A stretch of DNA of 64,000 bases. Source: Zasmidium citrigriseum. Lineage: Eukaryota; Ascomycota; Dothideomycetes; Mycosphaerellales; Mycosphaerellaceae. The notes beneath the pieces are model-generated. The model saw only the letters and a list, made by a program, of their open reading frames with translations, ran no database searches and was not told the DNA's origin. Location: contig NHNW01000018.1 of NCBI GenBank assembly GCA_002786025.1, positions 62,001 to 126,000 of the forward strand, in the 5' to 3' direction. Of the stretch, positions 1 through 9,705 are shown piece by piece (position 1 is the first letter of the stretch; every line of letters starts with the position of its first letter). Made by a program: the position numbers and the translations under genes.

Positions 1-397
1 AATCGTCGATTAACGTGGGATCAGACGGGTATCTTGATACTGTTGCTGGCGCATGGTCCTTGTACGAGTAGCTTCGATCGTAATGCCCGAGGTTTTGACT
101 TCACCTGTGTGCAGCCTTGTTTCACTATCGACCCCTGAATGAATTACAAGCCCAGAGAGCAAGTGCTCCTGGCAAGTGCGTCAAAGAGCTCAGCATCGAA
201 AGACTCCCAAATCTGTGATCCTGTATCCGATTTTCGATTGGCTTCAACATGTCAAATCCCTTTGCCGATACATCTGCGTCTAGCCAGACATAAAGAGACG
301 CCTGGCGAGCTCACAGGACCTCTTTTCAGTGCACTTGTCTTCCAAGGGCTCTCAGTTGTCGCGAGTCATTCTCAATCTCTCAAATATCGCTGTCAGA
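1..397. other. Left flank, no gene supported
   Basis: I see no convincing gene here. Open frames exist but overlap the first small gene out of frame and lack family resemblance. The segment just before 398 probably holds the promoter and 5' leader of that gene. Confidence 0.4.
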
Positions 398-779
398 ATG
401 GGCACTGTCTGGGACGCTGTCATGGACCAGAGGCTGTTCATGGTCGCCCTCAACGTGAAGTCCGTGGACACAAAAGACATCTGCGAGGGTTGGACTGCCA
501 TGTTCGGTAAGTATCGTCGGCAGCCAGATTGGATCGTCCAACAAATGACCATGCACAGGTGGAGAGGATATTCCTCAGCCTACTCAGCAAGCCATCTGCA
601 AACACATTCAGCGTCTCAAGAAATCTGCCACTTCCGGCAGCCTGGGAAAATCGACGGCCCAGGCCGGTGGAGCGGGATCGAAGAAGGGAGGCGGCAAACG
701 ATCAGCAAGACATAAACACAAGTCGAGTGCTGGAGTATCATCCACGGGGTCTGAGTCTGAGTTTCGAGGAGAGGCTTGA
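398..779 (+). CDS. Small Myb/HTH-like basic protein, paralog 1 of 3
   Basis: Two exons, 398-506 and 559-779, joined across a 52-nt GTAAGT...CAG intron in phase 1, give 109 residues. The N-terminal half (WDAVMDQRLF, then a Trp near residue 32, then IPQPTQQAICKHIQRLKK) looks like the small fungal Myb/winged-helix-like fold in which a short helix set ends in a basic recognition-type helix. The C-terminal half is a Gly/Lys/Ser-rich basic tail. Two neighbours at 1570 and 2388 have the same architecture and the same intron phase, so this is a tandem family. A nuclear, DNA-binding role is inference from the fold type and charge. The exact family name is not certain. Confidence 0.7.
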
Positions 780-1569
780 GCGTCTTCGATCGTCGGCGCA
801 TTGGATGCTGTTCCAGTGCGTATGTCAATGGAATGAAATGACAAAGTTAGTGATAAGGCTGCGCAAGATGGAAAGCTCAATGGGCTGTCCAATGCCGTGC
901 AAACTTCTTTTGGTGATCGAGCGATTGTGGGATCCTTGTTGCGTTATTACCATCGTCGATCAAAGACTGTACGATTCCTGCAAATGATGATTGTCATGAC
1001 TGCTCGTTGATAGAGGCATCTAAGGTCTGAAGGGAGGCAAAGCAAGACGTCGTAACTGAGTAGATCACGTAGGACATGGAGCAGTCTCTGATCGATCTTC
1101 AGACGATTTCGAATTCTTGTTCCGAACGAATCAGGCAAGTTGTTGATCGAATGGTGGAAGTGATGCTCACCAATTGAGCGTAGCTGCGTAGATCGGACGG
1201 CGATGTTGAGTGAGTTCCGCAATGACCTCTATCTTGGAGTGTCATTCGTACTACGAAACGCGTTGGCTTGGTTTCAGCGCTGGTCCTTGTAGCACATTAC
1301 CGTGGTCGTGGTCCGGGTCACGACACGACTCTTGAGCTTCAACTTGATCCGCGAACGAACGGTTCCCCTCTGGATCGAAATTTATCGATCTCTGATCTTG
1401 CCCTTCGTTCTCGATTACGTTTAGGAGTCTGGTTCATTCGGTCTTTGTCCGAATCAACACTGGTGAATATAAAAGACCAGGAGAGGAGCGTTCTTGACCA
1501 CTTGATCTTCCAAAACTCTACGACCTCACACTTATCACACAGTCTCTTGACTGCTCTAGCTTGGACAGA
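780..1569. other. Intergenic spacer with promoter of paralog 2
   Basis: No gene is supported. A TATAAAA box at 1468-1474 lies about 95 nt before the ATG at 1570 and is a plausible core promoter for the second small gene. Confidence 0.45.
1468..1474 (+). promoter_or_regulatory. TATA box of paralog 2
   Basis: A perfect TATAAAA lies about 95 nt upstream of the ATG at 1570, a suitable distance for a fungal core promoter. This is seen directly; its use is inferred. Confidence 0.45.
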
Positions 1570-1934
1570 ATGGACACCGTTTGGGACTCTACAATGGATC
1601 AACAGCAGTTTTGGGTGACCTTGAATGTCAAGTCCGTGGACGATGACGACGTCTGCGTGAGCTGGGCTCTAGTCTTTAGTAAGTCACATCTTCGTCCAAC
1701 TGGCAACTGATCGTTGACAGACTACAAGGATGGCAAGAATTCGACCCTGTGACAAAAAGGCTTATATTGAAAGATATGCAGCGCCTGAAGAAGCCTCCGA
1801 AGTCAAAAGTTGCGAACGAGAGCGCCAAATCAACGGGCAAGACTGGTGCATCGACAATAGGAAAATGCCATGATCCACGGCCGGTAATGCAGAAACGAAA
1901 AATCAGCGACACGGAGACCTCCACGGCTTCCTGA
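1570..1934 (+). CDS. Small Myb/HTH-like basic protein, paralog 2 of 3
   Basis: Exon 1 (1570-1678) has exactly the same length and phase as exon 1 of paralog 1, and its product is clearly related (VWDSTMDQQQF against VWDAVMDQRLF; both continue LNVKSVD). The donor is GTAAGT at 1679. The nearest CAG acceptor, at 1720, would lead to an early stop. An AG at 1727-1728 restores a frame reading through LILKDMQRLKK to a stop at 1934, giving 104 residues. So either splicing shifted to the downstream AG or the copy carries a small lesion beside the original acceptor. The tail is Lys/Ser-rich as in the paralogs. Function is unknown; a DNA-binding role is inferred from the family fold. Confidence 0.55.
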
Positions 1935-2387
1935 CTCGAGTATCAGGGGCAGAAATGATCGCTCTCCTTCATCTTGAGCATCGTGGAGTCTATCCTTGTG
2001 TAGCTGGTTGGGTCCAAATTGCCATCTCTGGAGAATCTGCAGAGCGAGGGAAATGATAATCGAATGCCTTTTCTGTTAGGGATTGGATAGACGAAAGCAA
2101 TTCCATGTCTCATTGTTCACTTCTCGCTTCAGGCGTAATCCTAATCGATTCAGCTACAAACTTCGATCGCCGACCAAGTCTGTGAATATCGATAGACGTA
2201 GCCACATTTGTAAAGAAGACATGTGCGGGAGATCGGGACGACTTGCCGCTAGCTTTCGTGTTTGAAGTAATAAGAGAGCCCATCCGCTCCTGAATCTACG
2301 CCTGAAACTTCTTTCTTCTCCGTCCAGCCAAAACAACCTTTAGGATCAGGGCATCTCTCGTGAATGAGACACTACTCGCCCAGCAAG
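1935..2387. other. Intergenic spacer
   Basis: Spacer between paralogs 2 and 3. It holds short open frames only and I support no gene. The promoter of paralog 3 should lie here. Confidence 0.4.
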
Positions 2388-2701
2388 ATGCCGAAAGTCG
2401 AATGGGACGGTGCAATGAACCAACGAATCTTGATGGCAGTGCTTGCCGCTCAGACACTCGAAGTGCGAGATATCAGTGAGATGTGGTATGCCCTCTACGG
2501 TAAGATTTCTCCTTGTCCTCGTCAGCTTTTCTGTTCTTCCGCTGACGTAAATGTAAAGGCAAAGAAGACATTCCGCAGCCAACGAATCAGGCTCTTTGCA
2601 AGCAAGTCCAGATCTTGAAGAGGCTGGCAAGACAGAAAGCGGTCGGAGCTGGGAAAGTTGGACCAGGTGCGAAGACTGGAAAGTCGAAAGAACGGAAATA
2701 G
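2388..2701 (+). CDS. Small Myb/HTH-like basic protein, paralog 3 of 3
   Basis: Exons 2388-2499 and 2559-2701 flank a 59-nt GTAAGA...AAAG intron in phase 1, giving 84 residues. An in-frame ATG at 2364 would add eight. The product has the family pattern: VEWDGAMNQRIL, Trp-Tyr before the intron, then EDIPQPTNQALCKQVQILKRL after it, nearly identical to the EDIPQPTQQAICKHIQRLKK of paralog 1. It ends in a short Gly/Lys tail without the longer Ser-rich extension of paralog 1. It lies on the same strand as its two relatives. Function is inferred only from the family fold. Confidence 0.7.
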
Positions 2702-3244
2702 GGCAAAGGGCCGGCGAGCGTGGCGTCCGAAGAAGCGAAGAAGGAGGGTTGAGGGTGGAATGGCTGATGGTTCTCGAGCTTTTGATATTTAGCCATGCCA
2801 ACCAATGCGGCGATAATGTACCATTTCTCTTGATGATTTCTGGGAGATTGTTGTGGCCTTATCCCATGTGATTGTTGCGGTGGCGTAATCAGGACCTGCA
2901 GTGAATCGATATGTGAGATGTTGGCTTCACGGGCCTCAACTAGAGCAACGCGAATTAGCATATCTTAGATACGACTTCGAAGACTTGAAGTGAGGTTTTG
3001 AATGTTTATTCTCTGCCCGTGGTGACATCACATGCTTTCACTCTGCCGTTTGTTTGTGCGGCACGAATTTCAGCAGCTTCGCCGTCGCCGTCACATGCCC
3101 ACCTAAACAACACCATCACAAGCACCCACACATTCACTCACTCACACGCTACCTAAACTGTAACCACTAGCTTCACAAGCAATCATCGTACGTGATTTAA
3201 TCTTATTAGATTAAATCGGCATGACTTTACTGACATGTGATCAG
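2702..3244. other. Intergenic, with probable 5' leader intron of next gene
   Basis: No gene is supported. GTACGT at 3188 and an acceptor CAG at 3242-3244 directly before an ATG suggest a 57-nt leader intron for the coiled-coil gene. The CA-rich stretch before it is typical of fungal leader sequence. Confidence 0.4.
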
Positions 3245-3547
3245 ATGAACATGAACGTCAACCGCGCCATTCAGAAGCTCAAGCGCAAGAGAGACGAGCT
3301 GGCCGTAAAGGTCGAGCATCAGAAGCGGGAGATTAAGAACCTCACCGCAAAATTTCACATGAAGAAGGAGGAGAGCGACGACTTGTGGGAGCAGAGATGC
3401 GACCTCAAGGACGAGAAGGAGGAGCTGGAGAGGGAGAAAGAGGAGTTGAAGCAGCGGCTGGAGATAGCCGAAGGTGAAGTCGTTCTCCTGCGCAAGAAGA
3501 ACGACTACCTCAACAAGAAGCTCGACCAGGTGACGGGATGGGCATGA
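3245..3547 (+). CDS. Small coiled-coil protein, function unknown
   Basis: The 100-residue product is charged and helical nearly throughout. It shows continuous heptad-like spacing of Leu, Val and Met among Lys/Glu/Arg, from about residue 5 to 95 (for example KEELEREKEELKQRLE). There is no signal peptide, membrane segment or catalytic motif. I chose the ATG at 3245 because it follows an apparent leader-intron acceptor (CAG at 3242-3244); an in-frame ATG at 3221 lies inside that intron. It converges on the GH79 gene about 95 bp downstream. It could be a structural or scaffold microprotein. I do not recognise a family. Confidence 0.5.
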   Translation: MNMNVNRAIQKLKRKRDELAVKVEHQKREIKNLTAKFHMKKEESDDLWEQRCDLKDEKEELEREKEELKQRLEIAEGEVVLLRKKNDYLNKKLDQVTGWA

Positions 3548-3642
3548 GCAAGTGAGGCGAAATGCCCACAAGCAAGCAAGAGCAGAAGCCGCTGGCGAGA
3601 GCATGTGATGGAAGCTGCTGAAGACATCTGACGGCACCACAC

Positions 3643-5172
3643 TCACAACAAAGTGACGAGCACAGCCTCGCTGGCCTGCACAGGCACATGAAGAGCATGA
3701 TTAACCCCGCGCACGTGCTGCGTCGTTTCCTGACCCTTCACCGGCATGCCGTGGCTTTCATATGTCCAGCTCTCCCCTTTCCATGTGATCTTGCTGGCAT
3801 CTTGGACTTCAGCACCAGGCGCAGTGAGCTTCTCGATCTTGACGTCGCCTCTCCACGAGCCCAAGTCGACGTTGATGGTCCGTGATGGACGCTGGTGGCC
3901 CAGTGTTGAGTCGTAGCGATCGAGATTGATAAGCACGATCTTGCTCAGGCGATCTCCTTGGTAGATCCCATATCCAGCAAATGTGTCCTGGCAAAGACGC
4001 AGGTCTGAAACTCGAATATCTTCACTGCCACTTCCAATAACGTCGGCGATGAAGGGATGAGCGTAATAAGGTGGCAGGACAGCAGGTGGCAGGTCCCCGT
4101 ACTCCACACCTCGCCACGAGGAGTAGCTAAAGCCGGTGCTCTGCTGGATATTCATGCGTTTGATGTTGAGAGTCATCCCATACATCATGAAATCGACCAG
4201 CCAAAGCGCAGATCCAAAAGTCCCAAGGACGTCGTAGTTGTCCTTGCTGTATGTATTACTGTTGACCTCGCCTAGGTAAAGTGGGATCTCTGGGTAGTTG
4301 GCTTTCAGGAAGGCGACTGGCAGCTGATAGGCACTCATCTGGTCAACGATTCGGCTGTGGTTCATGTAGTGGCTCTGGACTTCGCTGACAGCGACTGGGC
4401 TGCCATCCATGTAATGGTGAAGAGCCGCAGAGCGGACGTTCTCATTCGAGTCTTGGCCCTTTTCGAAGGCGGTGGCGATGCAGAAAGGACATTTGTTGTT
4501 GGCGAATACTGGAGCTTGATACTCCTTGTTGCCGACCGCCTTGGTGATTGCTTCTTCATAGCGGTGCCAGTCCTGCAGATACTGCTCTGCGCCGTATCCC
4601 TTTGGTCGATTAGTACCCGGATAGAAGTCGATCTCGTTTCCAATCTCAAGAGCCTCCAGGTTCGAGCCAATGTACTTCAAGGCTTCCTGAACACTGGCGA
4701 CGGAGTTCTCGAGGGCTCCTTCGTCTGCCAAATGCGCCATGTACGTCCATTTTACATCGCCAAAGTTCGCGAAGCCTTCGAACCAAGAAGAACCGATGGT
4801 CATGTCTTTAGGAATGCCACCTTTCTCTGCATCGGCGGGTAACTTAAGAGCCACATCTGATGCAGGGTTGTAGTGGGCAAAATCTCCGGAAGTGCCACCA
4901 ACACGGATGTGAACGCTCGATCCCGTTTTGTTGGCGATGGATTGAATCAGGTTGGCTGAGAACTTGTTGGGAGATGAGGCACTGCCAGCGTACTCCTGGA
5001 AAGAGTGGGAAGATATTGCAAATGCTGGGTAGCCTTTGTCGACGATTTCAGAGACATCTTTGGGTGAGTCGAGAGGTATTGAGACAGTCAAGGCCGGTGT
5101 GATGGCCCTAGATAATGGCGATTGCAACGAGAGCCTTGCTCCAGCAAGCAGTAGTAGGGAGGATGTCCACAT
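3643..5172 (-). CDS. Secreted GH79 beta-glucuronidase
   Basis: A single exon encodes 509 residues. The start at 5172 gives a hydrophobic signal-like N-terminus (MWTSSLLLLAGARLSL); upstream in-frame codons lack one. The sequence matches fungal glycoside hydrolase family 79 enzymes, a TIM barrel with a C-terminal beta domain, which release glucuronic acid from arabinogalactan-type glycans. The likely acid/base is Glu180 in EIGNEIDFYPG. The likely nucleophile is Glu302 in YLGEVNSNTYS. HIRVGGTSGD near residue 88 and the HHYM segment near residue 252 are also typical of the family. The length is normal. Secretion and plant-wall glycan turnover are inferred from the family and signal peptide. Confidence 0.87.
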   Translation of the reverse strand: MWTSSLLLLAGARLSLQSPLSRAITPALTVSIPLDSPKDVSEIVDKGYPAFAISSHSFQEYAGSASSPNKFSANLIQSIANKTGSSVHIRVGGTSGDFAHYNPASDVALKLPADAEKGGIPKDMTIGSSWFEGFANFGDVKWTYMAHLADEGALENSVASVQEALKYIGSNLEALEIGNEIDFYPGTNRPKGYGAEQYLQDWHRYEEAITKAVGNKEYQAPVFANNKCPFCIATAFEKGQDSNENVRSAALHHYMDGSPVAVSEVQSHYMNHSRIVDQMSAYQLPVAFLKANYPEIPLYLGEVNSNTYSKDNYDVLGTFGSALWLVDFMMYGMTLNIKRMNIQQSTGFSYSSWRGVEYGDLPPAVLPPYYAHPFIADVIGSGSEDIRVSDLRLCQDTFAGYGIYQGDRLSKIVLINLDRYDSTLGHQRPSRTINVDLGSWRGDVKIEKLTAPGAEVQDASKITWKGESWTYESHGMPVKGQETTQHVRGVNHALHVPVQASEAVLVTLL

Positions 5173-6310
5173 GGTCGTCCGTTGTATAGAGGCGTTGTGA
5201 TCCACTATCGGCTGAAGACCCGTGCGAGGCCGTGGACATCTTATACACTTCCCCACCCAAGGCCCATGCGCCGTTGCTGGAGCCATTGTCGTCATGATGG
5301 TAGCGATGTCAACTACCTCACAGCGACGTATGGCGTGCGAAGACGCCGTGAAAGGCAGTCGCATAAGGTTTTGGTCCGTCCATCAATAGATCTGCTACAG
5401 AGTTGCGGCACATGACTTCGTAAGGACAGCCTCGCAGGATCGCTCCGGAGAAAGCTCGTACAATGAAGGGTGGGTATCTGTGAGCGGTCACCCATACGAG
5501 CTAGTCAGTCAGCCCTTGAAATACGAGTTGCGCCAGCCCTCATGAAGCCTACATGGAGATTCGTCTCTTCCTATAATGTCGGCGCAACGCATGCTACTTC
5601 TCTCCATCAGTCTGAGTTTGGAGTCGATAACGATGTCGAAGAGAAGAGCTCGCTTGTCCTCGGAGAACGATCGTTCGGGAGCGACACCTCTCGCTTGGAC
5701 AGAGTGGAATCGTATTCGGCACCACCTGGAGTTATTCTTCCACTTGCCAACTCAATGAAGCGTCAGTATATGCGATTCAAACTTTCCGTAATCAATGCTA
5801 GCCTTTGCGTGTGTACGGACGCCACATTTGATTCGCCCAAAGCTTCTCCCAAAATGACGTGCTGTGTTGCAAGTGCAGGCCGCATGAGATCGACATTATT
5901 GCGAATGTTCGGCAGTACATTGTGCCATTGTCGCAGGTTAAGGTGTGTTTGAGACATTCGGCCGCCATTCGGTGCTGTCGGTATCGTTCGTTGACGGTGG
6001 GAGACGAAGTGCAAACAAAGTTTTGGGAGGAAGGGTCTGCCTGAGACACCGCCACTCAAAAAATCTCGCAGCTCGTATCGCCGTCTCTGCCACTCGCAAG
6101 GCCTTTCATTGGTGGAGAAAATGTCGTTTTATTGAGATGTGTGTGTTCGAGTATAAATATCTGCCGAATGCTGGAACGGCCTTGAAGAGAATGCTGCGCT
6201 TGTTTGACTGCTACCATTATCATTATTTTCGGCCGTATAAGGAACGAAGTGGCTGGAAGACTTACGAGGTCGCTTGCGGTCTATGACGAGATGCGTGCTC
6301 ACTTGGTAAG
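5173..6310. other. Intergenic region, no gene supported
   Basis: A TATA-like element (minus strand, about 5240-5247) sits roughly 70 nt before the GH79 start. The rest holds overlapping short open frames on both strands without family resemblance. The right part is the 3' flank of the FAD enzyme. I see no gene. Confidence 0.4.
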
Positions 6311-7713
6311 TCAATCAGCTCGAGCCTCAAACATCTTCGGCAGGCCCGTCTCTTCGAACGAGATCCCGTCCTTAACCATCTTCGCGAGTCCGACCGAACA
6401 CGACCAGATCATGGCCATGCCGCCACCGTTGAAGCCCGCATGCACATACTGCTCGCCGTCGCTCCCAGGGACACGGCCAATGTGGGGAAAGCCGTCTTCG
6501 GTGATGCCCATGATGCCAGTCCAATAGCTCTCCAACCTCGCCCCGCTGTCATCCCAGCCCTTGAAATTGCGCTGCATCAGACCTTCGAAGTGCGAAGCGG
6601 TATTAGGTATCAGTGTTGAATCATCCCAGTTGTTGTACCAGAGATCTCGCTTGTCCCTGTATCTGTAGTTGGCACCGCCCACGACGATCCCGCCATCTGG
6701 CCGCGGGTTCAAGTAGTCGACATCCGGCATTCTGTAGACGATGTTATAAGTGTGCGATAGATGCGGCGAGACTGGGTGTGGTGTTGGGCAGAGGTGTGAG
6801 GCCGTCCCGCGATATGGGATGATCCTGTCCTTGTAAGTTGAGCATATCCCGCCGGTGTAGCCATTGCTGGCGTAGATGACTTTCTTCGCTCGGAGGGATC
6901 CACGAGAAGTCGTCACACGATGCAGTTTTGTCGCTTGCTCGAACGCGACCTCTTCCACGAGAGTCTTGGTCTGCAGGTTAACGTCCTTGATGATGCGTTC
7001 CAGCAACTGCGTCACGAACTTGTACGGCCATAGGGAGCACGCTGGTCCACTGATCGCGGCTTTGGCTCCTTTGATGGAGGTGACCTGGAAATTATGGTAA
7101 GCCAACTTGGAGATCACTGAGCCCCCGCTAGACACACCTGCTCTGCACGACTTCGAGGAACAAAATCACGGTCCCGAGTCCAGCGATAACCCTTCTCAAC
7201 GCCATGCAGAAACATCTGCTCTGCTTGCCTGGCGTCTTCGTCATCGCAAAAGACGTCAAAAGTCCTTCGAAGTTCAAATTCGCAGTCGAGCTGTTCCTTC
7301 TCCACTACGTTCTTCAACCCGTAGATAAGCTCGTTGAGGAAATCTGAGAAGTGTTCTGCTGCCTCTGTTCCATGGTCTTTGGTGATCTTTGAGAGAGTGT
7401 CGAGTTTGGTTTTGACGTGCCCACCGTTGCGTCCAGTGGCTCCAGAACACACCTGTCTCGCCTCCAGTAATGTGATCGATGGCTTGGGCTCGTCCCCATG
7501 GAGTTTGAGCAGATTATACGCAATCGTCACACCAGACATCCCTGTCCCGATGATCACAATGTCGCATTGCTTGGGGAGATCTTCTGTTGAGCGATACTCG
7601 TCGAGATGATGAAGCTCCGAACGCCAGTACGGGACCGTCGCATTCGGCACTGGAATAGGGCCATTGTTGCCGCCATGTCCGTTCGTCTCTGCGAGTGTGT
7701 AATTGCGAGTCAT
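6311..7713 (-). CDS. FAD-dependent oxidoreductase (DAO family)
   Basis: Two exons, 7713-7138 and 7084-6311, are separated by a 53-nt intron in phase 0 and give 449 residues. The N-terminal Rossmann motif VIIGTGMSGVTIAYNL (about residue 48) followed by LLEARQVCSGATGRNGGH is the signature of the D-amino-acid-oxidase/FAD-dependent family. GISGPACSLWPYK-type and late GRVPG/GGGM segments complete the fold. The intron begins GTGTGT rather than GTAAGT, and without it the gene looks frameshifted; removing it joins AEQ to VTSIKGAKAAISGP exactly as in relatives. The ATG at 7713 is the first in frame. The product probably oxidises an amine or amino acid; the substrate is unknown. No signal peptide is seen. 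Confidence 0.82.
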
Positions 7714-8236
7714 CTTGGTCAAAGGGACAGTCTTTTGGGTGAGTATGTGATTCAAACGAAAGTAATCTCGATTCTTGATGCCTAGAGGTCAATTACTTAT
7801 ATCTCAATTGCCGGAACGAGACCTTCAGCTTCATCCCGAATTACGGAGTTCGCTTCGGCGTAGCGAGCTGCATTGAGTCCTAATACCTGAAGATAGGCAT
7901 CCAGATCGGGTACTTGATGCGAGGCATATCGAGCCGAAGCTGTGCTGTCACATGCTGCGGCGCCGTGGCGATGAGTGAATGAAAGTTGGTGGCGAAGATG
8001 ATGGAGGAGGAGCAGTGAAGTGCAGGTGGCCTGGAAAGCGGTGGAAGCCTGAGGCAGGAAGCTGAGTAATCCACCGAAACTCCAAATCGCCGCATCCTTG
8101 TCCGCCTCCAACCTGCGACCAACACCTTCACTTACCCACCACCAAACAACACACCGCAAACACCCTCGAGCATAACACGAACCACACACCCGACCGAAAC
8201 CACACCCTCGACCTCACCACATCATCGACACACACC
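7714..8236. other. Divergent promoter region (FAD enzyme / U2AF35)
   Basis: This stretch separates two diverging starts. CA-rich sequence before 8237 is typical of a fungal leader. No gene is supported. Confidence 0.5.
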
Positions 8237-8866
8237 ATGGCGAACTATCTCGCCTCCATTTTCGGCACAGAGCAGGACAAAGTCAACTGCAGCTTCTACT
8301 ACAAAATCGGCGCCTGCCGCCACGGCGACCGCTGCTCGCGCAAACACGTCAAACCCTCCTACTCGCAGACCATCCTCCTCCCAAATCTCTACCAAAACCC
8401 CGCCTACGACAACAAATCGCGCATGAACCCCTCCCAGCTGCAGAACCACTTCGACGCCTTCTACGAGGACTTCTGGTGCGAGATGTGCAAGTACGGCGAG
8501 ATCGAAGAGGTGGTGGTCTGCGACAATAACAACGACCATCTGATTGGGAATGTGTACGCGCGATTCAAGTACGAGGACTCGGCGCAGAAGGCGTGCGATG
8601 CGCTGAATAGTCGGTGGTATGCGGCGCGGCCGATCTACTGCGAGCTGAGTCCTGTGACGGACTTCCGGGAGGCGTGCTGCAGGCTCAATAGTGGAGAGGG
8701 CTGCATGCGTGGCGGATTCTGCAATTTCATTCATCGCAAGGAGCCGAGTCCGGAGTTGGAGAGGGATTTGGAGTTGGCGACGAAGAAGTGGTTGAGGCAG
8801 AGGGGTCGGGATGAGAGGAGTGAGTCCAGAAGCCCGAGTCCAGAGCCCACTCGGCCGAGGTACTAG
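8237..8866 (+). CDS. U2AF1: U2AF small subunit (U2AF35/U2AF23 type)
   Basis: A single exon encodes 209 residues. The order is classic: CCCH zinc finger 1 (CSFYYKIGACRHGDRC, residues about 14-33), a U2AF-homology RRM with GNVYARF near residue 107, then CCCH zinc finger 2 (CCRLNSGEGCMRGGFC, near 147). A short tail carries Arg-Ser/Ser-Pro pairs instead of a long RS domain, as in fission yeast. The protein recognises the AG of 3' splice sites together with the large U2AF subunit in the nucleus, fitting an intron-rich genome. The start context CACCATGG is strong. It is confidently an ortholog. Confidence 0.95.
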   Translation: MANYLASIFGTEQDKVNCSFYYKIGACRHGDRCSRKHVKPSYSQTILLPNLYQNPAYDNKSRMNPSQLQNHFDAFYEDFWCEMCKYGEIEEVVVCDNNNDHLIGNVYARFKYEDSAQKACDALNSRWYAARPIYCELSPVTDFREACCRLNSGEGCMRGGFCNFIHRKEPSPELERDLELATKKWLRQRGRDERSESRSPSPEPTRPRY

Positions 8867-9380
8867 GAGGAAGATGACGAATGGATGGACACATTTCGCG
8901 CGCTTTTTTTGCGTGCAGCATGGGCTTGGTACGGCGGATATCTGCTTGAAGTCGCTCGGCTGAGGGAGACACTCGCCCGCAGCATCAGGCAGGCAGGGCT
9001 GAGCAGACGATGCTCTGCAGAGGACGCCGCGTGCTGGTCTCTGCACAGGACCGGTTGGGCTGCAGCATCAAGACAGCGTTTTGAGGATAGGCCGTTTTGA
9101 GGATAGGCACGCGAGAGGAGGCTGGGTTCTCTAGCAATGAGCAAGGCGTTGGGGAGAAGATTGTACTGTAACAAAAAGCATGGAGTAGTCAATTCAAGTT
9201 TCAAAGCCTTTTCGACCAATTTCCCATCTATAATCTATTCACACTGAAAGTGTATACCCATTCTTTTCTTTCCTCATAATCTCGTAGATCTATACATTAC
9301 CAGGCCAGAGAGTCCTCGTCCCCTCCGGCGGCTATGTGTGTTCTGTGTCTTGTTCTTCTGCAATCTCATCTCCCTCCCAA
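8867..9380. other. 3' flanks between convergent genes
   Basis: Convergent 3' regions of the U2AF35 gene and the small membrane-protein gene. I see nothing else. Confidence 0.4.
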
Positions 9381-9705
9381 CTATCGCTCATCCGCACTCG
9401 TCACACTGCCACTCCCCTTGTTCAATACCCCACTGCTCAGCAACCAGATGATGACCGCCACGACCGCCGCGATGAAGGCCATGAAGCAAAGCCAGAAGGT
9501 CCAGCAGATCCAGGTTCGGCGGGACTCTTTCTTCTTTTGGCGGGCGAGCCAGGTGTCGCTGGAAGAAGAATGTTAGTGTGTTGTTTGGGGATGGGAGGGT
9601 TTGGGGGAAGGGTTACGAGTGTTTTGGCTCCGGACCTTGCTCTTCGTCCATGTGGACTGCGACTGAGAAGCGCTTCCAGAAGGCGGGGTCGCGGACGCCG
9701 GCCAT
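9381..9705 (-). CDS. Small single-pass membrane protein, conserved in fungi
   Basis: Two exons, 9705-9617 and 9558-9381, flank a 58-nt GTAACC...CAG intron with a CTAAC branch site, giving 88 residues. The N-terminus RDPAFWKRFSVAVHMDEE is followed by a basic stretch (LARQKKKESRRTW), one membrane segment of about 22 hydrophobic residues (WTFWLCFMAFIAAVVAVIIW) and a short Ser/Gly tail. The arrangement resembles small ascomycete proteins I know only as hypothetical. The positive-inside rule suggests a cytosolic N-terminus. Its role is unknown. Confidence 0.72.

Noticed and set aside
7085..7137. Apparent frameshift in the FAD oxidoreductase
   Set aside because: A 53-nt intron with donor GTGTGT and acceptor CAG joins both parts in phase and restores the family sequence, so the gene is intact.
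8222..9046. 274-codon minus-strand frame over the U2AF35 gene
   Set aside because: It is an antisense shadow of a well-supported gene and has no family features.
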